A stretch of 64,000 bases of DNA. It comes from Umboniibacter marinipuniceus. Its GTDB lineage: Bacteria; Pseudomonadota; Gammaproteobacteria; Pseudomonadales; DSM-25080. The stretch lies in contig NZ_REFJ01000004.1 in assembly GCF_003688415.1 (NCBI RefSeq), forward strand, positions 1-64,000, given 5' to 3'. Every line of letters begins with the position of its first letter. Position 1 is the first letter of the stretch. Shown here piece after piece: positions 18,628 to 28,130 of the stretch. Below the pieces are notes generated by a model. The model was given only the letters and a program-made list of their open reading frames with translations, was not told the origin of the DNA and ran no database searches. Both the position numbers and the translations under genes were made by a program.

Positions 18628-19707
18628 TCAGGTGGACTCTTCGTTTGCGCGCTTCGCCTCGGAGGGCCACGAATTAATTAAGGCTTTTATCAAGGTGGCT
18701 AAAGGGATTGCGAAGAACACGCCCCAAATTCCCCAAAGACCACCAAAGATCAGCACGGCTGCAATGATCCCTACGGGGTGGATCTTAACCGCTTCCGAAA
18801 ACAACAGTGGCACAAGCACATTGCCGTCTAGGAACTGAATAATTGAATAGGCGACGAAAAGCGCAAGGAGCTCGGTGGATACCCCCCACTGAAAATACCC
18901 CACCAACATTACCGGGATAGTAACAACGGCCGCCCCTAAAAAGGGAATGATAACGGATAGACCAACCAAAAAACCGAGCAACGCAGCATAACTCAAGCCA
19001 AGTACGCTGAAGGTAATGAAGCTCACAAGCCCCACGACAACAATCTCAACCACCTTACCCCGAGCGTAGTTGCCACATTGGGCGATAAATTCGCCCCAGA
19101 TGGTAGTGAGGCGAGAGCGACGACTTGGCAAGAACCCCTCAAACCAGCTGCCAATAGCCGCCTGATCTCTGAGCATAAAGAACACTAAAATGGGTACCAG
19201 TACGAGATAGATCGCTACCGTCATCACCCCCTGTAAGCCACTTACGCTGTACGCCAATGCTTTCTGAGTCAACTGACCAACTTCGCCCGAGGCCGATGAA
19301 AACATCTCATCAAGGTGCGACCGAGATAAGTATTGCGGGTACTGTTCACTCAAATGAACAGCACCAGCTTGGAGCTCACCAACAATTGCCGGCGCAGCAT
19401 TAACTAACGAACTAAGTTGTCGCCAGATTTCGGGAAATAGGACAAAGACTAAACCGACCATCACCCCTACGAAGACAGCGTAGACAAGGTAAACGGCGTA
19501 CCCGCGAGCTAGGCCGATTTTGACCAGAGGCTTCACAAAACCATCGAGTAAGAAACTAATGACTACGGCTGCAAGTAGCGGAGCAATATAGGAACCAAGA
19601 TAGGACATGATAACTATCGCGAGCAAAATAAGCGCAACGATAGTTAACGCCTCCTCTTCCGCAAAAACACGATCGAACCAAGACTTGATATGACCTACAA
19701 ATGACAT
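18628..19707 (-). CDS. AI-2E family transporter (PerM-like permease)
   Basis: A 359-residue inner-membrane protein with about eight hydrophobic segments: two near residues 22-70, a long central soluble stretch, and clusters at 150-175 and 210-340. The pattern LVPILVFFMLRD and the C-terminal GGLWGIWGVFFAIPLATLIK are typical of the family. Members export AI-2 or act as ion antiporters; the substrate here is not predictable. It overlaps the upstream TusA-like gene by 13 bases, the same pairing found in Pseudomonas. Confidence 0.88.
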   Translation of the reverse strand: MSFVGHIKSWFDRVFAEEEALTIVALILLAIVIMSYLGSYIAPLLAAVVISFLLDGFVKPLVKIGLARGYAVYLVYAVFVGVMVGLVFVLFPEIWRQLSSLVNAAPAIVGELQAGAVHLSEQYPQYLSRSHLDEMFSSASGEVGQLTQKALAYSVSGLQGVMTVAIYLVLVPILVFFMLRDQAAIGSWFEGFLPSRRSRLTTIWGEFIAQCGNYARGKVVEIVVVGLVSFITFSVLGLSYAALLGFLVGLSVIIPFLGAAVVTIPVMLVGYFQWGVSTELLALFVAYSIIQFLDGNVLVPLLFSEAVKIHPVGIIAAVLIFGGLWGIWGVFFAIPLATLIKALINSWPSEAKRANEEST

Positions 19708-19934
19708 GAATTATCTTCCGATGATAGCGTTATAAGGAGTTTAAGAGCCTGCCGTTTGGCGGTTTCTATTCGTTGGCTCGCGAGGCAATAGCGGTAAGCG
19801 TCTGAGCACGACGATTCATCGCCGAACTCAAACTCACCCTCGATACCCACTTCGAGCGACTCTAGCATTTGCTTAAAGTACAACAAAGCAAGCGGACAGC
19901 GATACTGTGATAAGTCGAAATACCTTTCAGCCAT
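19695..19934 (-). CDS. TusA/SirA-like sulfurtransferase-fold protein
   Basis: A 79-residue protein with the TusA signature DLSQYRCPLALLYFKQML, where the Cys-Pro holds the persulfide-carrying cysteine (residue 13). TusA proteins relay sulfur for tRNA thiolation and other routes. This copy sits in a perM-tusA-like-bepA-nadA neighbourhood as in Pseudomonas, where the equivalent protein differs from the canonical TusA. Its partner is unknown. It is translationally coupled to perM (13-base overlap). Confidence 0.8.
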   Translation of the reverse strand: MAERYFDLSQYRCPLALLYFKQMLESLEVGIEGEFEFGDESSCSDAYRYCLASQRIETAKRQALKLLITLSSEDNSCHL

Positions 19935-20076
19935 GTAAAATGGAACCTTTAAGTGAGTTCATTGTCGGACTTTAACCAGTTCTTAAATTGAAGTCGACTT
20001 TTGCGTACTTCAGCACTTAACGAAACCATTCAATTTAGGTTAAAGTGTAGGCGGACCATAAAATTGTGAGATCTTT

Positions 20077-21546
20077 GTGAAACCATTTCTAAAACCTGTG
20101 TTTGTCAGTCTGCTACTTGCTCCAGTCCTGAGTTTCTCCACCCTAGCCACTGCTCAGCCTACTGAACTGCAAATTCCAGATATAGGCAGCACGGCCAGTG
20201 CGATGATGTCAGAACGCCAAGAGCGTGCGCTTGGGCAGGCATGGCTTCGTATGTTTCGCGCACAGGCTCCTACGGTAGAAGACCCATTACTGGTTAACTA
20301 CACCACAAATCTACTCACAGATTTATCAACTACTAGCGATTATGGCCGCCGCCCTCTTGATCTGGTGATTGTTGACAGCACTAGTATCAACGCATTTGCG
20401 GTTCCCGGGGGTGTTATTGGCGTAAATTCCGGCCTGTTCTTTTCGGCACGAAATGAAGGTCAATTCGCCTCAGTACTTACTCACGAACTTGCACACCTAA
20501 GTCAAAAACACTTTCAACGCCGCGTGGAACAACAGCAGCAATCGGTAATTCCTATGGTTGCCATGCTACTTGGCAGCCTCGCGATCGCCGCGACAGCTGG
20601 CGGTGATGCCGGTATGGCAGCCATTATGGCAACTCAAGCCGCAGCGCAGCAAAATGCCCTGCGCTACTCAAGAGAAGCAGAGAGCGAAGCTGATCGGATT
20701 GGCATTTCAAACCTCGCGGCGGCCGGCTACAACCCCTTCGACATGCAAGACATGTTCGCCATTATGCAACGCCAAACTAGTGGCTTCGGCACGGCCATTC
20801 CCGAGTACTTAAGAACTCACCCAATGTCTGACCGTCGTGCCGCCGACGCAGCACTGCGCGCCCAGCAGTACCCGCCTATTATTGACGTAGATCGTTCTTA
20901 CTATCATTTCATGCGCGCGCGAGCCTTCACTATTTCAACGCCAAACCCGCGTAGCTTAATTGCTAAATTCGAACGCCAAATTAGCGCCAACGCAGTGGAT
21001 ACCGATGCAGCGCGCTATGGCTTAGCCCTCGTCTATTCGAAGGATGGCGAGTACGACAAAGCCAAGTCGTTACTTGACGAAATCACTTACACGGGCGAAC
21101 TTGAGGTAGTTCTCGATCTAGCTTACGTGGAAATTCTCCGCGACCAATCTCGCTTTGAAGACGCGCAGCTATTGATTGACCCATTAATGGAACGTCATTC
21201 AGATCAGTTTGCGGTTAGCTATGCGAATGCACAAAATCTCTATGACCTGCGTCGCTTTCAACAAGCCATCGTTGAGCTCGAATCACTCTCTAAGAGCAAC
21301 CCCGAACATAGCGAAGTATGGTTTATGTTAGCCGAAACCTATGGTTTAGCGGGTGATTTGGTTGGTGTCCACAAGGCACGTGCCGAATGGTACACCCTCA
21401 ATGGCGCCTTCTCACAGGCGGTTCGCCAGCTTGGCTTCGCACGCGATTTGATGAACCAACAGGGCTATCATGTGATTGACATTTCGCGCACCGAGGAACG
21501 AATGAGACAGATCAGAGAGCTGCAAGTAGAGTCCGAAAGACTATAA
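20077..21546 (+). CDS. bepA: periplasmic M48 metalloprotease/chaperone BepA
   Basis: A 489-residue periplasmic protein. It has a signal peptide to about residue 26 (cleavage at ATA-QP), an M48 protease domain with HELAH (about residue 135) and the third ligand in SREAESEADRIG, then a C-terminal TPR array from about 300. BepA degrades stalled LptD and helps assemble it at the BAM complex. It fits the window's other envelope-assembly gene, bamC. It is followed by a strong terminator shared with nadA on the other strand. Confidence 0.92.
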   Translation: MKPFLKPVFVSLLLAPVLSFSTLATAQPTELQIPDIGSTASAMMSERQERALGQAWLRMFRAQAPTVEDPLLVNYTTNLLTDLSTTSDYGRRPLDLVIVDSTSINAFAVPGGVIGVNSGLFFSARNEGQFASVLTHELAHLSQKHFQRRVEQQQQSVIPMVAMLLGSLAIAATAGGDAGMAAIMATQAAAQQNALRYSREAESEADRIGISNLAAAGYNPFDMQDMFAIMQRQTSGFGTAIPEYLRTHPMSDRRAADAALRAQQYPPIIDVDRSYYHFMRARAFTISTPNPRSLIAKFERQISANAVDTDAARYGLALVYSKDGEYDKAKSLLDEITYTGELEVVLDLAYVEILRDQSRFEDAQLLIDPLMERHSDQFAVSYANAQNLYDLRRFQQAIVELESLSKSNPEHSEVWFMLAETYGLAGDLVGVHKARAEWYTLNGAFSQAVRQLGFARDLMNQQGYHVIDISRTEERMRQIRELQVESERL

Positions 21547-21573
21547 GCCTACTTTCAACTTAATACCTTCATT

Positions 21574-21609
21574 AAAAAGGCCCGAACTACCAGTAGATCG
21601 GGCCTTTTT
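21574..21609. terminator. bidirectional intrinsic terminator between bepA and nadA
   Basis: GGCCCGA (21579-21585) pairs with TCGGGCC (21598-21604), with five A before and five T after. It serves bepA on the plus strand and convergent nadA on the minus strand. Confidence 0.9.
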
Positions 21610-21642
21610 ATTTGGATCAGCTGCCGGCGTGGCGAAGAAGAA

Positions 21643-22680
21643 CTATTTCAACGCTTTCGCAAAATCTAACATCCGTCGCAAAGGCAGCATGGCGCGCTCA
21701 CCCAAGACAGGATCGACAAAGATTTCATTGTTCTCATGCAACAGCACCTGTTCAATTGCCTCCAGTTTATTCATCGCCATCCAAGGACAGTTAGCACAGG
21801 ATCTACAGGTAGCACCATTGCCGCCAGTTGGGGCGATGATCAGTGTCTTTTCTGGCGCCAGTTGCTGCATCTTGTAGAAGATGCCTTGATCCGTCGCTAC
21901 GATGAAGCGCTCATTTGGCATAGTCTGAGCCGCTTTAATAAGCTGAGAAGTAGACCCCACCGCATCGGCAATCTCTACCACTGACAATGGCGACTCTGGG
22001 TGAACCAAAACAGCGGCGTCCGGATAGACTGACTTAAGATCTAAGATCCCCTTAGCCTTGAATTCCTCATGAACAATACAAGCACCATTCCACATAAGCA
22101 TATCGGCGCCAGTCTCTCGCTGAATGTAATTGCCTAAATGCTGGTCGGGGCCCCAGAGGATTTTTTCGCCCTTTAGGTGGAGACTTTCAACAATTTCAAG
22201 CGCGACCGATGAAGTAACCACCCAATCCGCTCGTGCTTTCACGGCCGCTGAAGTGTTAGCGTACACAACAACGGTTCGATCAGGATGCTGATCACAGAAA
22301 GCAGAAAACTCATCAATTGGACAACCAATATCCAAAGAGCAAGTGGCCTCAAGTTCCGGCATGTGCACGCGTTTATCTTGCGTCAAAATCTTCGCCGTCT
22401 CACCCATAAATTTTACGCCAGCGACAATCAGGCGTTCAGCATCATGATCGCGGCCAAAGCGAGCCATCTCAAGTGAGTCTGAGACGCAGCCGCCAGTTTC
22501 CTCAGCCAAGGCTTGAATCACAGGGTCAGTATAATAATGGGCAATTAAAACCGCGTTCTTCTCCTTGAGAAGCGCTTTAATACGCTGCTTAGTGGCGATA
22601 TCAGCGGCACTCTCGTCGTTATCGACCTGGGTTGCCGCCAAATGGGCCTGTACAAATTCTCGGGTAGCTTGATTGGCCAT
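21643..22680 (-). CDS. nadA: quinolinate synthase A
   Basis: A 345-residue iron-sulfur enzyme condensing iminoaspartate and dihydroxyacetone phosphate to quinolinate in de novo NAD synthesis. The AHYYTDP opening and the cysteine positions for the [4Fe-4S] cluster ([28 protein letters not shown]) are visible. Length matches the long gammaproteobacterial NadA. It lies downstream of the tRNA-Lys cluster, with which it is codirectional but separated by a terminator. Confidence 0.95.
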   Translation of the reverse strand: MANQATREFVQAHLAATQVDNDESAADIATKQRIKALLKEKNAVLIAHYYTDPVIQALAEETGGCVSDSLEMARFGRDHDAERLIVAGVKFMGETAKILTQDKRVHMPELEATCSLDIGCPIDEFSAFCDQHPDRTVVVYANTSAAVKARADWVVTSSVALEIVESLHLKGEKILWGPDQHLGNYIQRETGADMLMWNGACIVHEEFKAKGILDLKSVYPDAAVLVHPESPLSVVEIADAVGSTSQLIKAAQTMPNERFIVATDQGIFYKMQQLAPEKTLIIAPTGGNGATCRSCANCPWMAMNKLEAIEQVLLHENNEIFVDPVLGERAMLPLRRMLDFAKALK

Positions 22681-22743
22681 AATACTTCTTTCTAATTGAA
22701 CGTGTGTTGGGACGGCATTCTATCGCATAACCTAGTTATTCGA

Positions 22744-22779
22744 CAAAAAAAATGCCGTTCACATGTGTGAACGGCATTT
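22744..22779 (-). terminator. intrinsic terminator of the tRNA-Lys cluster
   Basis: A perfect inverted repeat with 14-base arms (22750-22763 and 22766-22779, arm core TGCCGTTCACA) is followed on the minus strand by a run of T. It begins only 7 bases past the last tRNA. Confidence 0.92.
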
Positions 22780-22785
22780 AGTATA

Positions 22786-22861
22786 TGGTGGGTCGTGATG
22801 GATTCGAACCATCGACCAATTGGTTAAAAGCCAACTGCTCTACCAACTGAGCTAACGACCC
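22786..22861 (-). tRNA. tRNA-Lys (anticodon TTT)
   Basis: A 76-base cloverleaf with encoded CCA. The acceptor GGGTCGT pairs with ACGACCC, the anticodon loop is CTTTTAA, and the T-loop is GTTCGAATC. It is the last of three identical copies. One TTT anticodon reads both lysine codons. Confidence 0.98.
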
Positions 22862-22892
22862 AAGCGAAATTCGCTTAGTTTCAAACTAAAAA

Positions 22893-22968
22893 TGGTGGGT
22901 CGTGATGGATTCGAACCATCGACCAATTGGTTAAAAGCCAACTGCTCTACCAACTGAGCTAACGACCC
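22893..22968 (-). tRNA. tRNA-Lys (anticodon TTT), second copy
   Basis: Identical to the first copy over all 76 bases, with encoded CCA. The spacers to the neighbours are 31 and 34 bases and differ from each other, so the copies come from tandem duplication of the tRNA unit kept identical by selection or gene conversion. Confidence 0.98.
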
Positions 22969-23002
22969 GGCGACAACGCGCGGTTTTTCTAAAAGTGCTA
23001 GG

Positions 23003-23078
23003 TGGTGGGTCGTGATGGATTCGAACCATCGACCAATTGGTTAAAAGCCAACTGCTCTACCAACTGAGCTAACGACCC
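23003..23078 (-). tRNA. tRNA-Lys (anticodon TTT), third copy
   Basis: Identical 76-base copy; the most promoter-proximal of the cluster. It lies about 135 bases past the cpoB stop on the same strand, so it may be transcribed from its own promoter in that gap or by read-through from the tol-pal operon. Confidence 0.98.
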
Positions 23079-23213
23079 AAGCGGCGCGTATAATAACCGC
23101 TACAAAAATAAAGGCAAGTGTTTTGCAGCAAAAACCAGAAAAAATCGTCTACAGACAACTACTTACGTCTGTTTCATGCCACCAATTAGGCTTACCTATT
23201 CGCTAAGCTTAGA

Positions 23214-23996
23214 CTAAAAATTCTGCTCGAGTGCACGTTGCGCTAACGTCGCAGCTTGTCCAGTACCTTCGGCTGCACGCGTATAAAACGCTCTCGATTC
23301 TTCATACTGCTCTAGCATGTAATAAACGGTTCCAAGCTTATACAAAGCATCCTGCGCCTTTCGATGATCAGGAAAGAAATTGACCACTGAATTAAAACGC
23401 TCTCTAGCAACCTCTAACTCTCTATCAGCCAAGGCTATTTCACCTAGCCAGTAATAGGCATTGGCCGCTAAATCAGACTCGGGGAACGCCGACAAAAAGT
23501 CCGAAAAACGAGCCTTAGCACCAGCAAAGTCACGCTGACGAAGAAGACCGTACGCCGTATCGTAAGCCGCTTTAGCCTCATCAATGGAGCTACCGCCAGT
23601 TGCTACAACCGTGGTACTCGTTGCCGCTGCTGAAGCCGTTTCAGTAGCTTGTGAGCTACCATCCACCGTGGCACTACCAACAGCTCCCGTTTCTAACGCG
23701 GCTAAACGCTGATCAACGCCCATAAAGTCATCGAAACGCTGCTGCTCTAAACGACGAATCTCTTCGCTCTGCTCTTCGATTAGCCCGCGGAGCATTTGCA
23801 CTTCGTTTTGAAGGCGTTGCATCTGAATATAAAACTGACCATTCACTTCAGACGATGCCGTGGCAGCTTCTTCAGCTGGTTCCTCAATAGGAACTACACC
23901 TACCGACTCATCAATTGGTATCTGCCCATACGCAAAAGGGGTTAGTGCGATAGCACCAACCCCAATCACCAATGAGCGCAAACGTGTTGCGTTCAT
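23214..23996 (-). CDS. cpoB: cell division coordinator CpoB (YbgF)
   Basis: A 260-residue periplasmic protein. It has a signal peptide (cleavage near AYG-QI, residue 25), an N-terminal coiled coil (about residues 50-95, Gln/Glu/Leu-rich) that trimerises, a low-complexity Ala/Ser/Thr linker, and three C-terminal TPR repeats (about 135-255). CpoB links PBP1B and the Tol machine during septation. It ends the tol-pal operon, 14 bases after pal. Confidence 0.93.
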   Translation of the reverse strand: MNATRLRSLVIGVGAIALTPFAYGQIPIDESVGVVPIEEPAEEAATASSEVNGQFYIQMQRLQNEVQMLRGLIEEQSEEIRRLEQQRFDDFMGVDQRLAALETGAVGSATVDGSSQATETASAAATSTTVVATGGSSIDEAKAAYDTAYGLLRQRDFAGAKARFSDFLSAFPESDLAANAYYWLGEIALADRELEVARERFNSVVNFFPDHRKAQDALYKLGTVYYMLEQYEESRAFYTRAAEGTGQAATLAQRALEQNF

Positions 23997-24010
23997 AAAC
24001 TACCTACTTC

Positions 24011-24535
24011 TTATAGTTCAAGTACTGCGCGGCGGTTCTTGCTCCACGCGTAGTCATTAGAACCATCAATAGCTGGAGACTCTTCGCCGTATGAAACTGC
24101 TTCAAGTTGAGCTGCTTCGACACCCTGGCTAGTCAAGTAACCGATTACTGCGTTAGCACGACGCTCGCCCAATGAGATGTTGTACTCGCGAGTACCACGC
24201 TCATCAGTGTGTCCTTGAATCACTGCCTTCTCGCCACTTACTTTCAAGTAGTTTGCCCAAGCGTTAAGCGTATCAACTGATTCAGACTTAAGTTCTGCAT
24301 CATCGAAGTCGAAGAAAACTGTATCGCCAAAATTCATCACATCCATTTTAGCTGAGTCAATTTGCGCCTGACGTTCCTCGGCAGCAATCTGCTCTGGAGT
24401 CTTCTCTACTACTTGCTGCTGCTGCGCTGCCGCTGCATCGGCTGCCGCTTGATCATCCTGAGCTGGAGTACAACCCACTGCCAACGCGACAGCAAACATC
24501 ACACCAGAAAGTTTCGTCAAAGATTTAATAGCCAT
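24011..24535 (-). CDS. pal: peptidoglycan-associated lipoprotein Pal
   Basis: A 174-residue outer-membrane lipoprotein. The lipobox ends at Cys22 (LAVGC), an Ala/Gln-rich linker follows, and the C-terminal OmpA-like domain has VFFDFDDAEL and GHTDERGTREYNISLGERRA, which hold the Asp and Arg that bind diaminopimelate. It anchors the outer membrane to peptidoglycan and partners with TolB. It is located between tolB and cpoB. Confidence 0.96.
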   Translation of the reverse strand: MAIKSLTKLSGVMFAVALAVGCTPAQDDQAAADAAAAQQQQVVEKTPEQIAAEERQAQIDSAKMDVMNFGDTVFFDFDDAELKSESVDTLNAWANYLKVSGEKAVIQGHTDERGTREYNISLGERRANAVIGYLTSQGVEAAQLEAVSYGEESPAIDGSNDYAWSKNRRAVLEL

Positions 24536-24592
24536 TTTTTCACCCCTGTTTGGTTAGTTAGCACTAACTGTATATTAGACCAAATTAAATTT

Positions 24593-25888
24593 TTAGTTTT
24601 GTAATACCGGCGACCATGCCGGCTCGCGGATATCACCAACCGCTGCAGGCAACTTAACGCGTACACCGCCATCAATTGCTACAGCCGATAAGATCCCCTT
24701 ATCACCATCGCGAGTTGCATACATCACAACTCGTCCATTTGGTGCAATCGTAGGCGATTCATCTAAAGATGTCTCAGTTAATACATGAACCCTACGCGTT
24801 GCCAAATCTTGCGCCGCGATCTTAAACACACCGTTTTCTCGGTGCACCATCACCAGATACTTCCCATCCGGTGAGATACGCCCGCGGGCATTGTAATCTC
24901 CCGTAAAGGTTAAGCGCTCTAAGCGCCCTGAATCAAGTAAAATCTTGTATATTTGCGGTCGCCCACCTCGATTTGAGGTAAAGATCAAAGAATTGCTGTC
25001 GATCCACGCAGGTTCAGTGTCAATTGCGTAGTGGTGGGTCACTCTATCGAGTCGTTTAGTGGCCACATCGAGTAAATATATCTCGGGATCGCCATCCTTT
25101 GAGAGCACCATCGCTAGCTTAGTACCATCTGGTGACCAAGCGGGTGCGCTATTCAAGCCAACATAGTTGGTGAGCTGTGTGAGCGCTCCGGTTAGAAGGT
25201 TCTGACGATACACACCCGGACGACCTCCATCGAACGACACAAATGCCAACTCGCTGCCGTCAGGCGACCACGCAGGCGACATAATAGGATCCCGTGAGCG
25301 CATAACCGTTCGCTCGCGATGACCATCTTGGTCCGCCACCACCAGGCGATAGATATGATCACCCAAGCTATCTCGTTCGGCGCGAATATAGGCAAGCTTG
25401 GTTCGGAAGATACCCGGGAAACCTGTTAGCTGCTCGTAAACACGGTTAGCTAGCTCGTGCCCCATATCCCTCAGGTCACTGCGTAAACGGTCTATTTCCC
25501 CTGTGAGCACTAAACGTCCCGCTGTAACATCGTACAACGCAAATTCCAGCGCCACACGATCACCGCGCGGAGACATATTACCGATAACAAGATATTGAGC
25601 CCGGAGTTTTCGCCAATCCGGGATATTCACCTCTTGCGGAAGCGCTGGGTAGGCCAACATGTCAGCACGACTAACCGGTGAAAACTCACCTGTTCTGACC
25701 AGATCGTCACTTACAACCTGGGCTACGTCTTCCGATAGCGCATAACTACCACTCCAACCAAAGGGAGCAACAGCTACACGAGTAGGATCATCCAAGCCGC
25801 GGGTAATCTCGACAATAAGATCGGAATTTGCCGCGGCCTGGGAGCTCACAAGCACCACGATAAATGCCAGCACTCGGCTTAACTTCAT
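24593..25888 (-). CDS. tolB: Tol-Pal system beta-propeller protein TolB
   Basis: A 431-residue periplasmic protein with a signal peptide (cleavage near AAA-NS, residue 21), an N-terminal alpha/beta domain to about 165, and a six-bladed propeller marked by repeated SPAWSPDG, APAWSPDG and GRISPDG motifs. It binds Pal and is released by TolA. The start overlaps the tolA stop by 4 bases (ATGA type). Confidence 0.95.
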   Translation of the reverse strand: MKLSRVLAFIVVLVSSQAAANSDLIVEITRGLDDPTRVAVAPFGWSGSYALSEDVAQVVSDDLVRTGEFSPVSRADMLAYPALPQEVNIPDWRKLRAQYLVIGNMSPRGDRVALEFALYDVTAGRLVLTGEIDRLRSDLRDMGHELANRVYEQLTGFPGIFRTKLAYIRAERDSLGDHIYRLVVADQDGHRERTVMRSRDPIMSPAWSPDGSELAFVSFDGGRPGVYRQNLLTGALTQLTNYVGLNSAPAWSPDGTKLAMVLSKDGDPEIYLLDVATKRLDRVTHHYAIDTEPAWIDSNSLIFTSNRGGRPQIYKILLDSGRLERLTFTGDYNARGRISPDGKYLVMVHRENGVFKIAAQDLATRRVHVLTETSLDESPTIAPNGRVVMYATRDGDKGILSAVAIDGGVRVKLPAAVGDIREPAWSPVLQN

Positions 25889-26616
25889 TTTAAATCCTCC
25901 GGCCTAAATAACGCCAATTTGTTTCGGTAGTTTTTATTAAAAAATGGTGCCCCATAATCCATCAGGAAACGATAGGGTGCACCGCGCTCTATTGCACTCA
26001 CCGCAGAGCGGTCAAATGCGCTATCACCGCTAGACTGGGAAACGGTTACAGAGAGCACTTCGCCATTAGGCAGAAATTGAATTCGGACAAGTACTTCCAT
26101 GCCATTGCGGGCACTAGGCGGGCGCGACCATTTGGCCCCCACTTGTGCTTGGAACTTCGCATCCATTACCTGGATTTGCGACATTTCTACGGCGGTCTCA
26201 TTGTCAGCCTGCCGAACTTCGTCTTCCTGCTCTAGTAAGCTATCGAAGGATAACTCATCAACGATAGGCTGACGCCGGGCTGGCTCGGGCTGAGTCCGGG
26301 GTTGTTCTTGAACTGGCGGCGCCTCGGACTGCTCCGTAGGGGTTTCGATTACCGACGGTGTGACCGCACTAGGCTCAGGGCGCGATTCCTGACGAGCTGG
26401 CGGGCGAGTGGGTTGTGGCCTCGGCTGCACGGCACGTTCGGGTGCAGCCTGTGGCTGAGGCGTTTCTACGAGGGTTGCCGTGATCTGCCGAATAGGTTTC
26501 GAGATTTGATAATCAGTGGTGTGACTCCAACCCCAAATTAACACAAAGGCAACAAGTGCGTGCAAAACCACTGCAAAGACCACGCTCGCCCAACGATCAC
26601 TCGCTCTTCCCAACAT
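25885..26616 (-). CDS. tolA: Tol-Pal system protein TolA
   Basis: A 243-residue protein with one N-terminal membrane segment (about residues 12-30, containing the conserved Ser/His-type face VLHALVAFVLIWGWSH). Next is a Pro/Gln/Arg/Glu-rich periplasmic stalk (about 50-130) and a C-terminal TonB-like domain (RIQFLPNGEVLSVTVSQSSG). The stalk is short and proline-rich rather than the long Ala/Lys/Glu helix of E. coli TolA. TolA couples TolQR proton flow to TolB-Pal. It is separated from tolR by one base. Confidence 0.9.
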   Translation of the reverse strand: MLGRASDRWASVVFAVVLHALVAFVLIWGWSHTTDYQISKPIRQITATLVETPQPQAAPERAVQPRPQPTRPPARQESRPEPSAVTPSVIETPTEQSEAPPVQEQPRTQPEPARRQPIVDELSFDSLLEQEDEVRQADNETAVEMSQIQVMDAKFQAQVGAKWSRPPSARNGMEVLVRIQFLPNGEVLSVTVSQSSGDSAFDRSAVSAIERGAPYRFLMDYGAPFFNKNYRNKLALFRPEDLK

Positions 26617-26617
26617 G

Positions 26618-27031
26618 TTAACTACGCGGTTCCGTCATCAGCCCAACGCTGGTTGCACCTGCCGCTTCTAAAGCAGCCATTGCCTCAATTACTGCTCCGT
26701 AGGCAACCGCTTCATCGCCTTGAACCATCACACGAATGGTTGGATTGGCACGAATGACTTTACTCACTTGTTCACGCAATGCTTCAGCGGTGATATCGCG
26801 ATCCTGCTCACCGATATTAATTTGGTAGCGACCGTCTGCTAAGACAACCAAAATCAATACTTCATCCTCGTTCGCAGGCTCGGATAACTGGGCATCAGCT
26901 TCTGGCAAATCAACCATAATTTCTTGCATCGCTAACGGAGCTGTCACCATGAAAATAATAAGCAGAACAAGCATGACATCAATGTAGGGGACCACATTGA
27001 TTTCTGCTACTAAGCGACGACGGCGAGCCAT
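26618..27031 (-). CDS. tolR: Tol-Pal system protein TolR
   Basis: A 137-residue ExbD/TolR protein. One membrane helix holds the conserved Asp (VPYIDVMLVLLIIF, about residue 17), and a periplasmic domain follows with PEADAQ and VMVQGDEAVAYG. It forms the proton channel with TolQ. Start and tolQ stop overlap by one base (TAATG), with a GGAG ribosome site inside tolQ. Confidence 0.95.
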   Translation of the reverse strand: MARRRRLVAEINVVPYIDVMLVLLIIFMVTAPLAMQEIMVDLPEADAQLSEPANEDEVLILVVLADGRYQINIGEQDRDITAEALREQVSKVIRANPTIRVMVQGDEAVAYGAVIEAMAALEAAGATSVGLMTEPRS

Positions 27032-27729
27032 TAGCGCTGCTCCGCCTGCTTTCTTGAGGCCAACAGCTGACGATGAAGTAAACTTGAGAACTCTTCAGCA
27101 AAGGTATCGTGACGATTGATATGTCGTTCCATCTTTGCAGCATAACGGTTGTAGGCCATGACTGCGGGAATGGCAGCAAATAACCCCATCGCCGTTGCAA
27201 TCAGTGCCTCAGAGATGCCCGGAGCCACCGCCGCCAGGGTTGCCTGACTTGAATCCGATAGGCCTCGAAACGAGTTCATAATCCCCCAGACCGTTCCAAA
27301 TAAACCAACATAGGGACTTGTTGACGCCACACTTGCTAAAAACGGCAGCTGGGTTTCAAGCCTATCCTCTTCGCGATTGCGCGCAATACGCATTGCTCGG
27401 CTAACGCCATTACTAATATCGTCAATTCGGGTGGCATCAGCTCGTAGTCGCGCGAATTCCTTAAAACCAGCCACAAAGATGGCCTCCATACCAACGGGCA
27501 CGCTCGACTTGTCTGAGGTAATACTCGCGTAGATCTTCCCGAGATCATCGCCTGACCAGAATCGCTCCTCAAAGTTTTCGTCACTTTCAGCCAACGCTTT
27601 GAAGTAACTCCAGCGCTGATAAATAAGCACCCACGACGCTACCGAGGCCGCGACCAAGGTAAGCATAACCATCTGCACTAGAAAACTTGCGCCGCCAATG
27701 AGCCCCAAAAAGGACATATCTGATTCCAC
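27031..27729 (-). CDS. tolQ: Tol-Pal system protein TolQ
   Basis: A 232-residue inner-membrane MotA/ExbB-family protein with three membrane segments (about residues 15-38, 135-158, 170-195) and the conserved SVASTSPYVGLFGTVWGIM stretch. It is the stator subunit with TolR. One base overlaps the ybgC stop, continuing the tightly coupled ybgC-tolQRAB-pal-cpoB operon. Confidence 0.95.
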   Translation of the reverse strand: MESDMSFLGLIGGASFLVQMVMLTLVAASVASWVLIYQRWSYFKALAESDENFEERFWSGDDLGKIYASITSDKSSVPVGMEAIFVAGFKEFARLRADATRIDDISNGVSRAMRIARNREEDRLETQLPFLASVASTSPYVGLFGTVWGIMNSFRGLSDSSQATLAAVAPGISEALIATAMGLFAAIPAVMAYNRYAAKMERHINRHDTFAEEFSSLLHRQLLASRKQAEQR

Positions 27730-28130
27730 TATTTAACCTCTTCTTTTAATCGTTTGTACAACTCGCCATTGAGACGTGTTGGCTTCATAGTTTGACCATG
27801 AACTGAAGCTACTTTGACTATGCCCGAGCACAATAGTTCGCCAGCACGGGTTACCGTTTGCTCGAAGACCACTGTCACCCGCCCTATTTCAATAGGACGA
27901 GCAGTCACAACAATGGTGTCATCAAGGCGAGCCGGCGCTTTGTAGTCCACCTCAACACGATGAACAACAAACATACTCTCGTCCCATATAGCCGTTTTAT
28001 TGAAGCCGAGTGAGCGCATGAATTCCGTTCTCGCTCGCTCCATGAATTTGAGATAATTGACGTAGTAAACAATACCACCCGCGTCGGTATCTTCGATATA
28101 TATACGAAATTCAGAGCTTGTACTAGCCAT
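27729..28130 (-). CDS. ybgC: acyl-CoA thioesterase YbgC (hot-dog fold)
   Basis: A 133-residue 4HBT-type thioesterase with the catalytic-Asp motif [21 protein letters not shown]. YbgC acts on short acyl-CoA/ACP and is always the first gene of tol-pal in Gammaproteobacteria. The frame extends to 28181, but I start at ATG 28130. It gives the normal N-terminus ([14 protein letters not shown]) and overlaps the ruvB stop by 8 bases, linking the ruv and tol operons. Confidence 0.92.
   Translation of the reverse strand: MASTSSEFRIYIEDTDAGGIVYYVNYLKFMERARTEFMRSLGFNKTAIWDESMFVVHRVEVDYKAPARLDDTIVVTARPIEIGRVTVVFEQTVTRAGELLCSGIVKVASVHGQTMKPTRLNGELYKRLKEEVK

Noticed and set aside
18488-18670. 60-codon frame between aceE and perM
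   Set aside because: It overlaps the perM end, has no ribosome site, no hydrophobic or domain pattern and no known similarity.
22786-23078. Regular repeats at about 107-110 bases spacing as a CRISPR array
   Set aside because: Each unit folds as a complete tRNA-Lys with CCA; units and spacing do not fit CRISPR.
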